48,557 nt of DNA from an uncultured Erysipelotrichaceae bacterium. Lineage in GTDB: Bacteria > Bacillota_I > Bacilli_A > RFN20 > CAG-826. The notes below the pieces were generated by a model that made no database searches, was not told the origin of the DNA, and saw only the letters and a program-made list of their open reading frames with translations. Location: positions 1 to 48,557 of the forward strand of contig CADCLU010000008.1 of NCBI GenBank assembly GCA_902802355.1, in the 5' to 3' direction. The position numbers and the translations under genes are program-made. Positions 7,669-14,538 of the stretch are shown here, in pieces (within the stretch, counting starts at the first letter, position 1; every line of letters starts with the position of its first letter).

Positions 7669-7691
7669 CCCTTGATTTTTAAGGGTTTTTT
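7669..7691 (+). terminator. Plus-strand terminator with no recognised upstream gene
   Basis: CCCTTGA and TTAAGGG form a 7-bp stem (one G:U) with a three-base loop, followed by six T. It points rightward, yet no plus-strand gene lies between the terminator at 6553 and this point, so it would end an antisense or small RNA, or insulate the GH3 region. Confidence 0.5.
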
Positions 7692-7718
7692 GACAAAAAG
7701 TTAGCACAAATCCTTAAT
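7690..7718 (+). promoter_or_regulatory. Candidate promoter upstream of a 37-codon frame
   Basis: A perfect TTGACA (7690-7695) and CTTAAT (7713-7718, 4 of 6) are spaced by 17 bases. It could drive the small frame at 7795 and possibly run on into the GH3 operon. Confidence 0.4.
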
Positions 7719-7794
7719 TTCCGTAGATGTGCATTATAGGAAAAAGCTTTTTACGATCTGTGTTTTCAGGTCACAAAAAGCAGGGGAGGAGATT

Positions 7795-7908
7795 ATGACA
7801 ATTTTGTTGTTTTTGACCTTTTGCAAAATCGATTATGTTGCGGATTTTGACCCCAAAAACCCTCCTGAAAACGCAAGAAACGTCACTTTGTTATTCAAAC
7901 CAGATTGA
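7795..7908 (+). CDS. Small 37-residue hypothetical protein or leader peptide
   Basis: ATG at 7795 is preceded by a near-perfect ribosome binding site, GGGGAGGA (7783-7790). The frame ends TGA at 7906. The product begins hydrophobic (MTILLFLTFC) and continues with polar residues (DYVADFDPKNPPENARN). No family was recognised. It lies in the 506-base gap between the AraC and GH3 genes, after a promoter-like pair at 7690, and its stop is about 35 bases before the cre-overlapped GH3 promoter. It could be a leader peptide, a small secreted peptide or a chance frame. The strong ribosome binding site is the main reason to list it. Confidence 0.4.
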   Translation: MTILLFLTFCKIDYVADFDPKNPPENARNVTLLFKPD

Positions 7909-7943
7909 AAGAAAAGAAACTGAAAATCGCAAAATAATCCTTT

Positions 7944-7972
7944 TTGGAAGCGCTCACATATCTTTTGATAAT
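7944..7972 (+). promoter_or_regulatory. GH3 promoter overlapped by a cre box
   Basis: TTGGAA (-35, 7944-7949) and GATAAT (-10, 7967-7972) are 17 bases apart. TTGGAAGCGCTCACA (7944-7958) matches the cre consensus WTGNAANCGNWNNCW fully and covers the -35, so bound CcpA would exclude RNA polymerase. This implies glucose-type repression of the GH3 operon. Confidence 0.7.
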
Positions 7973-7978
7973 AGGCGA

Positions 7979-8000
7979 CTATAAATATAGTTGCGCGCAA
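7979..8000. promoter_or_regulatory. Two adjacent palindromes in the GH3 leader
   Basis: CTATAAATATAG (7979-7990) and TTGCGCGCAA (7991-8000) are perfect palindromes lying back to back around the expected transcription start and before the AAAGGA ribosome binding site. They could be operator half-sites; function unknown. Confidence 0.3.
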
Positions 8001-8018
8001 ATGCGCAGAAAGGAAACT

Positions 8019-11012
8019 ATGAAAAAATCTAACTTTTGGCTAGGTTTATCAGCAGTTGGACTCAGTCTTTCTGTCATTGCTGCTGCAGGTTCCACATTGG
8101 CTTTCGGCCCATATGAGAACCTCATCAACAACGAACTTGGACTGAACGTTCAGACAATCGAGAAGAGCTTCCGTTCCGAATTCGCCGAGGAAGACGGCAG
8201 TCTTTCTGACGAAGGCTGGAAGAGAATGATCAAAGCCTCTTACGATTTCTGCGTCAAGGAAGAGGAACAAGGTTCCGTCCTCCTCAAGAATGACAACAAC
8301 GTCCTTCCGCTGGCAGAGAACGAGCGTAAAGTCACCGTCTTCGGTTACAACGCCGCTCACTTATTCCATCGTTCCGGCGCCGGTGGTGCCGCCCCAAACG
8401 ATGCCTATGTCGTCCGTCTCAGCGAAGCTTTCGAGAAAGCTAAGATTGAGATGAACCCAACCGTCTGGAATCTTTACAGCCCAACCGCGAAATTCTCCCC
8501 TGAGAGAGTCTCCGCTTCGAGCAACAGCGATCCAGAGCAACCAGTCAGCATCTACACCGACGCTGTCAAGAACACCTTCAAAGATTACAATGGCGCCGCC
8601 ATCGTCGTCTTCCGCCGCTGCGGTACCGAGGATAGCGACCCAGCCAAAGGCGCCCTCGACCTCAAACCAAACGAGGCTGCCTTGCTTAAGATGATCAAAG
8701 ACTCCGGTCAGTTCCAGAAGACCATCGTCATGATCAACTCCCCATTCCCAATGTCGCTTCATTACGCTGATGAAGAAGAGTATGGCGTTGATGCCGTTCT
8801 CTACTTCGGCGTTCCTGGCTACTATTCCATGGAAGGCGTTGCCAACGTCCTTATTGGCAAAGCCAACCCATCCGGCCACACCTGTGTCACGTTCCCAGCT
8901 CACTGCTCCAACAGCGCAGCCTTCCAGAACTTCGGCAACCCTGGCTTCAAGGGCAGCGGTGCCTCTGGAAACTACGTCATCTACCAAGAAGGCATCTACG
9001 TCGGCTACAAGTACTATGAGACCCGTTATGCCGACTGCGTCTTAGAGAGAGGCAACGCCAACGGCGATGCCGGTGTCTACGAAGACGGCGACACCAACTG
9101 GACCTACAGCCATGAGGTTGCTTACCCATTCGGCTATGGTCTTAGCTATGTCGACTTCAAACAGAAGATGACCTCCCTCAGCTATGATGCTGAAAAAGAC
9201 GAGATCGTCGCTGAAATCGAAATCGAGAACCTCGGAGACAGAGAAGGCATGGATGCCGCTCAGCTCTTCGCTCAGGTCCCATACACTGAAGGTGGACTTC
9301 CAAAATCCGCCATCCAGCTCCTTGGCTACGAAAAGGTTACCGTCCCAGCCCACGAAAAAAAGACCGCTACCGTCAGAGCCCCACGCTACTTCCTCGCTTC
9401 CTATGATTCGGAGAAGAATAACGGCGAAGGCGGATATGTCCTTGATAGCGGCAAGTACTACTTCGCTTGCGGCAACGGCGTCCACGAAGCCCTTAACAAC
9501 ATCCTTGGCAAGACCGCTCCAGGAAAAGCCCTTGTCGACCACAGAGGCAACAGCTACACCGCTGACCTCGAGTGCGTCAAAGAGCTCGAAATCACTGGTG
9601 CCGAAGATGCCTATGCCAAGTCCATCTACAACAAAGAAGTCGACGTCAAGAACGAGTTCGAAGACGCTGACATCAACTACTGGGCCCAGGATAGTGAGAA
9701 GATCACCTATCTCAGCCGTGACAACTGGCAGGGCACTTGGCCAACCGGTCCAGATCACAACATCACCCAGACCCAGGCTATGAAAGATGCCATGAACATG
9801 AGCAGACTTTATAGCAAACCAGCCGATGCTCCATCTTACAAAGATAGTGAAGGCGAACTCTACAGCGTCGAGCTCCCAGAGAAGATCAAATTCTCCGATG
9901 TCGCCACTTGGGAATACGATGACCCACGTTGGGATGACTTCATCAAACAGATGTCCCTCAACGATCTCACCATCTCCATGTCCGACAACCGTGGTATCCT
10001 CGCCGTTCCAAGCGTCGGTAAGCCAACCAACTCCATCGCCGAAGGTCCAGAAGGACTTCTCATGCCATACGCTTATGGTGATGGCCGCTGGGCCACTGGC
10101 TTCGCCACCGGTCCTGTCTACACCTCGACTTGGGATCACAAGATGCAAGCCAACGTCGGTAGATACTATGGTGAAGACGCCCTTTATTGCGGTGTCTCCG
10201 GTGTCAACGCCCCAGGCGCCAACATCTGCCGTACCGCCTACACTTCCCGTGCTTCTGAGTACATGTCAGAAGACGGTGTCATGAACTACTACACCGCCAG
10301 CAACATCATCAAAGCTGCTCGCGATAAGGGTTTGATCATGAACATCAAACACTGCTTCCTCAACAACCAGGAAACCAACCGTCAGAGAATCGCGACCTTC
10401 TGCAACGAGCAGGCTATCCGCGAAATCTACCTCAAACCATTCGAAGGTGCCCTCACCAAAGGTGAAGGTCTTGGCATCATGACCTCTTACAACCGTATCG
10501 GTCTCCGTTATGCCGCTGCCCACGATAAACTTGCCTTCAACGTCATGCGTGGCGAATGGGCCTACAAAGGTCTTATCATTGATGACGCCTTAACCGGTGG
10601 CAACAACGATAGCTACTCCAACACCGCTGCCATGATCCTTGGTGGAACCGAAGTCTTCTGTCTCGATGGCGGACGTGGTTCCCAGATCCGTTCTCTCATC
10701 ACCGGTAACGATGATGGCTACTTACTCCAGCTTTGCCAGAAAGCAAATAAGGACATCATGTACGCCTACGCCCAGTCTTGGATGGGTGACGCAGGACGCG
10801 CCGCCGCTGAGGCTGCCGAAAAAGGCGAATCCGGTGAGGTCGATGAAGGACCAAAAGAGATGTTCAAGTGGTGGAAACCAGTCGTCTGGTCCATCGATGG
10901 CGTCATCGGCGCCTTCGCTCTTGCGTCAATCGCTTGCTTCGTTATCTTCACTTTCGTCAAGAAGGTTGAACCAAAAGGCAGTGAAGAAAACACTGAAGGA
11001 GGTAACGCATAA
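8019..11012 (+). CDS. Glycoside hydrolase family 3, domain-swapped and membrane-anchored at both ends
   Basis: A 997-residue GH3 enzyme (beta-glucosidase or beta-xylosidase type). The domain order is reversed compared with most GH3 proteins. After an N-terminal membrane anchor (about residues 9-27) comes the alpha/beta domain (GSVLLKNDNNVLPL, about 80-375, ending PFGYGLSY), then a fibronectin III-like domain (about 380-500). Only then follows the TIM-barrel catalytic domain (about 620-930). That barrel has KHCFLNNQETNR (Lys777-His778) and GLIIDDALTGG, where Asp856 aligns with the nucleophile of the usual SDW motif; Trp is replaced by Ala. A second membrane helix lies at about 955-980. Reversed GH3 enzymes are known from rumen bacteria; anchoring at both termini is less usual. 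The start has AAAGGA, and the cre-overlapped promoter lies upstream. It is translationally coupled to the next gene. Confidence 0.9.
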   Translation: MKKSNFWLGLSAVGLSLSVIAAAGSTLAFGPYENLINNELGLNVQTIEKSFRSEFAEEDGSLSDEGWKRMIKASYDFCVKEEEQGSVLLKNDNNVLPLAENERKVTVFGYNAAHLFHRSGAGGAAPNDAYVVRLSEAFEKAKIEMNPTVWNLYSPTAKFSPERVSASSNSDPEQPVSIYTDAVKNTFKDYNGAAIVVFRRCGTEDSDPAKGALDLKPNEAALLKMIKDSGQFQKTIVMINSPFPMSLHYADEEEYGVDAVLYFGVPGYYSMEGVANVLIGKANPSGHTCVTFPAHCSNSAAFQNFGNPGFKGSGASGNYVIYQEGIYVGYKYYETRYADCVLERGNANGDAGVYEDGDTNWTYSHEVAYPFGYGLSYVDFKQKMTSLSYDAEKDEIVAEIEIENLGDREGMDAAQLFAQVPYTEGGLPKSAIQLLGYEKVTVPAHEKKTATVRAPRYFLASYDSEKNNGEGGYVLDSGKYYFACGNGVHEALNNILGKTAPGKALVDHRGNSYTADLECVKELEITGAEDAYAKSIYNKEVDVKNEFEDADINYWAQDSEKITYLSRDNWQGTWPTGPDHNITQTQAMKDAMNMSRLYSKPADAPSYKDSEGELYSVELPEKIKFSDVATWEYDDPRWDDFIKQMSLNDLTISMSDNRGILAVPSVGKPTNSIAEGPEGLLMPYAYGDGRWATGFATGPVYTSTWDHKMQANVGRYYGEDALYCGVSGVNAPGANICRTAYTSRASEYMSEDGVMNYYTASNIIKAARDKGLIMNIKHCFLNNQETNRQRIATFCNEQAIREIYLKPFEGALTKGEGLGIMTSYNRIGLRYAAAHDKLAFNVMRGEWAYKGLIIDDALTGGNNDSYSNTAAMILGGTEVFCLDGGRGSQIRSLITGNDDGYLLQLCQKANKDIMYAYAQSWMGDAGRAAAEAAEKGESGEVDEGPKEMFKWWKPVVWSIDGVIGAFALASIACFVIFTFVKKVEPKGSEENTEGGNA

Positions 11013-12415
11013 TGAAATTCTTTAAGAACAAGAAGCTCGGCTACTGGTTCATGGTAGCCGCCGCGCTCCTCTCGCTTCTCTTATTCATCATCTACATCGC
11101 CACCTACGAACCAGGCCAGTTCGGTCATGATCACACCATGCCTAACAGCGCCTCTGGACAAGCCACTGAGCTCGTCTGGATCTGGGCTCTCTTCGCCCTT
11201 CTTGCTCAGCTTGCCGCTCTTGCCGCTCCTGAGCACAAGTGGATCGAGATTGCCGTCGTCGGCTGCATTGGCGGAGCTCTCTTCATCGAGATGCAGCTTT
11301 GCCCAACCGTCTTAGCTGCCCTTGCTACCGGCGTCGCCTATGAAGGCGGCTCCCTCCCTCTCCATCTCACTTACCTTATCCTTATCTTCGCAGCCCTCAT
11401 CGTCGCGGTCGTCTCTTGCTTCCTCGACACCATCGGCGAAGAAGAGAAGGAATCCCTCAAGAAGACCTTTGCCATGCCACGCCTTGCTGGCGCAGCTGGC
11501 TTAGCCGGTGTTCTTGCCATCGTTGGCATCGTCCTCTCCGCGACTCTTCCAAACAAGATGGATGGACCAACCAATCTCAACGACAACTCCTTAGCCTCCT
11601 CCTCTGAACCAGAAGCGAAGAAATTCGCCATCGACTTACAGAAGGAATTCGGCGACAAGGTCGATCCAAACTATACCTTCGACCCAACCTCCATCCACTT
11701 CACCAAAGACGGCAACCAGTACAGCGCTTATACCGATGAGACTGAGTGGAAGAACGCCATCCAGTCCGCTGTCGGCAGCTCCTACGAGAGAAGCGACGCC
11801 AACTTAGTCTATTGCTTCGAAGGCGCCTACGCCGAAGGCTGGCAGGGCGACTACTCCAAGCACTATGCCTATCTCTATATCTGGGATGACGGCTTATACA
11901 ACGGTGAATCCGATGGCAAAAAGATCTACGGATACTGGTATGACACCGAAGAAGGTGGCGAAGCCGGTGCGACCTTAGTCATGATCGACACCCGCGGCAG
12001 CGACTGTGATATGGTCTGCTCCGTCAACACCTCCAAGTTCTACAAGTGGGTCACCGAGGTTAAGTCCGACCTCAACAGAGGCCGTACCATCAAGGCTTTC
12101 GGTTACTACTACTACCCAACCATCGGCTTCTATGTCGACCCAGGCGTTGATTACGTCGTCGTCGAAAAGGCCGAGGACATCGATGACAGCATCACCCTTG
12201 GCTGGACCGGCATGAGAGTTCTCAACAACTACAACGTCGGCTCCGTCTTCGATGCCGCTGCCAACCTCAAGTTCAGTGCCGCCAAAGATAGCGATGAAGC
12301 TAACGTCAAGATCGTCACCGCTACTTGGAAGACCTATTCTTGGGACACCAAGATCTACATTGGTTCAGCCCCAGCCGCCGAAGAAGCCCCAGCTTCTCCA
12401 GCCGCCGCTGAATAA
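11012..12415 (+). CDS. Multi-pass membrane protein with extracytoplasmic C-terminal domain, partner of GH3
   Basis: A 467-residue protein not assigned to a family. Hydrophobic segments lie near residues 13-30, 52-68, 79-98, 112-137 and 158-176. They are followed by a linker (NDNSLASSSEPEAKK) and a soluble region of about 260 residues rich in Tyr, Trp, Gly and Asp (YAYLYIWDDGLYNGESDGKK), ending in an Ala/Pro-rich tail. Its ATG overlaps the GH3 stop (TAATG) and AAGGAGG lies in the end of the GH3 gene, so the pair is translated together. The soluble part probably faces outside and may bind sugar or support the GH3 enzyme; that is inference from the coupling and composition. Confidence 0.75.
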   Translation: MKFFKNKKLGYWFMVAAALLSLLLFIIYIATYEPGQFGHDHTMPNSASGQATELVWIWALFALLAQLAALAAPEHKWIEIAVVGCIGGALFIEMQLCPTVLAALATGVAYEGGSLPLHLTYLILIFAALIVAVVSCFLDTIGEEEKESLKKTFAMPRLAGAAGLAGVLAIVGIVLSATLPNKMDGPTNLNDNSLASSSEPEAKKFAIDLQKEFGDKVDPNYTFDPTSIHFTKDGNQYSAYTDETEWKNAIQSAVGSSYERSDANLVYCFEGAYAEGWQGDYSKHYAYLYIWDDGLYNGESDGKKIYGYWYDTEEGGEAGATLVMIDTRGSDCDMVCSVNTSKFYKWVTEVKSDLNRGRTIKAFGYYYYPTIGFYVDPGVDYVVVEKAEDIDDSITLGWTGMRVLNNYNVGSVFDAAANLKFSAAKDSDEANVKIVTATWKTYSWDTKIYIGSAPAAEEAPASPAAAE

Positions 12416-12434
12416 GTAGCTCTAACAAAAAACT

Positions 12435-12463
12435 GAGGTCACTCTTAGAGTGGCCTCTTTTTT
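12435..12463 (+). terminator. Terminator of the GH3 operon
   Basis: GAGGTCACTC and GAGTGGCCTC form a 10-bp stem (one G:U) around TTA, followed by T6. Confidence 0.9.
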
Positions 12464-12506
12464 CATGCTTTCTAAAGAAAAGCACCCTAAAAACCCAAAA
12501 ATTAAC

Positions 12507-12572
12507 TAGTGAAAGGGCTTTCCAGAGGATATACTACCCATGTTGTGTTATTCACCCTTCCTTTAGGGTGAA
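12507..12572 (+). promoter_or_regulatory. Promoter and leader hairpin of phosphatase lipoprotein 1
   Basis: -10 TATACT (12530-12535) has a weak -35, TAGTGA (12507-12512), 17 bases upstream. The dyad GAAAGGGCTTTC (12511-12522) overlaps the -35 and resembles a degenerate cre. In the leader, TTCACCCT (12551-12558) and AGGGTGAA (12565-12572) form a perfect 8-bp hairpin before the AAGGAG ribosome binding site. Confidence 0.5.
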
Positions 12573-12592
12573 ACAAATAAAAGGAGACAAAC

Positions 12593-14260
12593 ATGAAACT
12601 CAATAAGAAGATTCTCGTGTTATCCGCTCTTCTCTGCCTTGGCCTAGGCGCATGTACAGGCCCAGTCAAAGGAAGCAGCGGAGCCGAAGAATCAATCACC
12701 CCTTGGAGCGACCCAGGAAGCGAAAGCTTCACCGAAGTCACTGAATTCGATGAACCAATCGATGTGAGAACCGACGATCAGAAGGCCTTCATCGAATATG
12801 ATGGCGACTATAGCCAGCTTCAGCAAAGCGACTTCACCGGTACCTACCATACGAATCCAAACGAATCCCAGTCCGAAGCCAAGACCTTCGAGATCGAATT
12901 CACCCACGACACCGATAAGGAAGTCTCTTCCTATGAAGTCGAGATGAGCCTTAAGAACAACATGGAAGACGCTTGGTCATTCCCATGCAAAGATAACAAG
13001 GCTACCATCCAGAACCTCTTCATCGGCAGCACCTATTACTACAGAGTCAAAGCCAACATCGAAGGCGAGGAACCAGAGTATTCCTTCGTCAAAACCCTTG
13101 AAACTGTCGATGCTGCCCCACGTATCGTCAATATCGATGGCATGACTAACTGCCGCGACCTCGGCGGAAAGATGACCGCTAGCGGTGCCAAGATCAGACA
13201 AGGCCTTCTTTATAGAACCGCCTCTCTTGACGACAGCCAGTCCCAGTCCATCATCACCGACACTGGCAGAAACACCGCGAGAAAGTATCTTGGCATGAAG
13301 ACCGAGATCGACCTCCGTGGTGGCCCAAACGGCACCGGTGGCGAGGGTAGTGGTTCCTTCACCGGCTCTTCCAAGCTCGATGCCGAGACCGACTACAAAT
13401 TCATCCCATTTGCCTACTCTAACGGCAAAGACAACCTCTTCCGTAACATCATCCCTGTCCGTCGCTTCTTCGAGACCTTAGCCACCCCAGAGGCCTTCCC
13501 AGCCTTCTTCCATTGCCGTATCGGCACCGATAGAACCGGCTTATGCGCCACCCTCCTCAATGGACTCCTTGGCCTCAGCCTCCAGGAAATCTACCAGGAT
13601 TACCTCTTCTCGAACTTCGGAAGAATCGGCAAAACCAGCACCGTTGGCCAGGCCAATGAAGATGGCATCGCCGGATACGTCAATGAGCTTGCCGCCTTCG
13701 ATGGCGACACCCTCCAGGAGAAAATCTATAACTTCCTCCTCACCATCGGCGTCAAAGAAGCTACCTTAGAGAACATCCTCGACGTCATGCTCGAAGGACC
13801 AAAACCAGAGCTCAACGCCAAGAAGATCAACGTCACCCACGCTGATCAGTTTACTCTTGATGGCGCTTCGATCGTCGATAGCACCGAGTTCCGTAGCCCA
13901 GAGAAGGCTGCCAAACTCTCTAACGGCAACAAGATCGCCTACACCTTCTCAAGCAGCAAAGAAGTGGAGACCTCGATCACCGCGATGATGACGAGCAAGA
14001 CCACCTCTGGTGCCCTTAATAGCGCCCTTAAAGTCAAACTCGATGGCACCGAGCTCTCCCTCTATGACACAAGCTTTGCCACCAACAAGCTTGGCTTTGG
14101 CACCAACGACGAATACTGGGAGCCAGCCAAACTCGTCGACGGCGTTGCCTTAAGCGCTGCTTCACACACCATCGAGGTCGAAAACCTCTTCTCCGCCGAC
14201 ATCAAGATCACCGACATGGTCCTCACCCTTGGTGGAGATACCGAGATCGCTCTCGCATAA
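12593..14260 (+). CDS. Lipoprotein tyrosine phosphatase (Y_phosphatase3-like) 1
   Basis: A 555-residue lipoprotein (lipobox LGAC near residue 21). Residues about 60-175 look like a fibronectin III-type fold (SSYEVEMSLK, TYYYRVKANIEG). Then comes a protein tyrosine phosphatase domain of the DSP-like Y_phosphatase3 family: IVNIDGMTNCRDLGG, IRQGLLYRTASLD, TEIDLRGG, and the P-loop FHCRIGTDRTG with catalytic Cys308 and Arg314. The last 130 residues form a beta-rich module (FSSSKEVETSITAMM to LTLGGDTEI) like a carbohydrate-binding domain. The signal peptide puts the enzyme outside the cell, where phosphotyrosine, phosphoinositide or phospho-sugar could be the target. The paralogue at 27161 shares the layout. 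AAGGAG precedes the ATG. The fold is confident, the substrate unknown. Confidence 0.85.
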   Translation: MKLNKKILVLSALLCLGLGACTGPVKGSSGAEESITPWSDPGSESFTEVTEFDEPIDVRTDDQKAFIEYDGDYSQLQQSDFTGTYHTNPNESQSEAKTFEIEFTHDTDKEVSSYEVEMSLKNNMEDAWSFPCKDNKATIQNLFIGSTYYYRVKANIEGEEPEYSFVKTLETVDAAPRIVNIDGMTNCRDLGGKMTASGAKIRQGLLYRTASLDDSQSQSIITDTGRNTARKYLGMKTEIDLRGGPNGTGGEGSGSFTGSSKLDAETDYKFIPFAYSNGKDNLFRNIIPVRRFFETLATPEAFPAFFHCRIGTDRTGLCATLLNGLLGLSLQEIYQDYLFSNFGRIGKTSTVGQANEDGIAGYVNELAAFDGDTLQEKIYNFLLTIGVKEATLENILDVMLEGPKPELNAKKINVTHADQFTLDGASIVDSTEFRSPEKAAKLSNGNKIAYTFSSSKEVETSITAMMTSKTTSGALNSALKVKLDGTELSLYDTSFATNKLGFGTNDEYWEPAKLVDGVALSAASHTIEVENLFSADIKITDMVLTLGGDTEIALA

Positions 14261-14283
14261 GCGAAAACACCTCGCTCCTATAG

Positions 14284-14314
14284 GCCAAATGACTAACCCT
14301 CATTTGGCTTTTTT
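14284..14314 (+). terminator. Terminator of phosphatase lipoprotein 1
   Basis: GCCAAATGA and TCATTTGGC form a perfect 9-bp stem around seven bases, followed by T6. Confidence 0.9.
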
Positions 14315-14325
14315 CGTGCCTATGC

Positions 14326-14340
14326 GTGTAAGCGATTTCA
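14326..14340 (+). promoter_or_regulatory. cre-like box upstream of CBM lipoprotein
   Basis: GTGTAAGCGATTTCA matches the cre consensus except the first weak position (14 of 15). It lies about 100 bases before the likely promoter, so it may act as an upstream or roadblock site. Confidence 0.45.
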
Positions 14341-14377
14341 TTTATTTACCTTTTTTATTAAAAACCTCAAAAGCGGT

Positions 14378-14429
14378 GGGCTTTGCCGTCTTTATTTATC
14401 AAAGATAAAGAAAGCCCTTTCATTTTTTA
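14378..14429 (+). terminator. Hairpin with T-rich tail in front of the CBM lipoprotein promoter
   Basis: GGGCTTT (14378-14384) pairs with AAAGCCC (14411-14417), and inside it TCTTTAT pairs with ATAAAGA. TTTCATTTTTT follows. It is either a second terminator for the phosphatase gene or an attenuator for a transcript starting near the cre box at 14326. Confidence 0.5.
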
Positions 14430-14439
14430 TTGGAAAAAC

Positions 14440-14469
14440 TTGTATTTTCTTCGAAGGATAAGCGATAAT
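14440..14469 (+). promoter_or_regulatory. Promoter of CBM lipoprotein gene
   Basis: TTGTAT (14440-14445) and GATAAT (14464-14469) are 18 bases apart. The leader holds an 8-bp hairpin, CCAGAGGA/TCCTTTGG (14493-14515), just before the AAAAAGGAG ribosome binding site. Confidence 0.5.
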
Positions 14470-14538
14470 GTAGGCAACAATAATCTCAAAGACCAGAGGA
14501 CTGACTTTCCTTTGGCAATTCAAAAAGGAGAATTTTTA

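Noticed and set aside
9042-10148. Long open frame (368 codons) on the minus strand inside the GH3 gene
   Set aside because: It mirrors the strongly biased codons of GH3 (C-ending codons avoid stops on the other strand), has no ribosome binding site and no recognisable protein.
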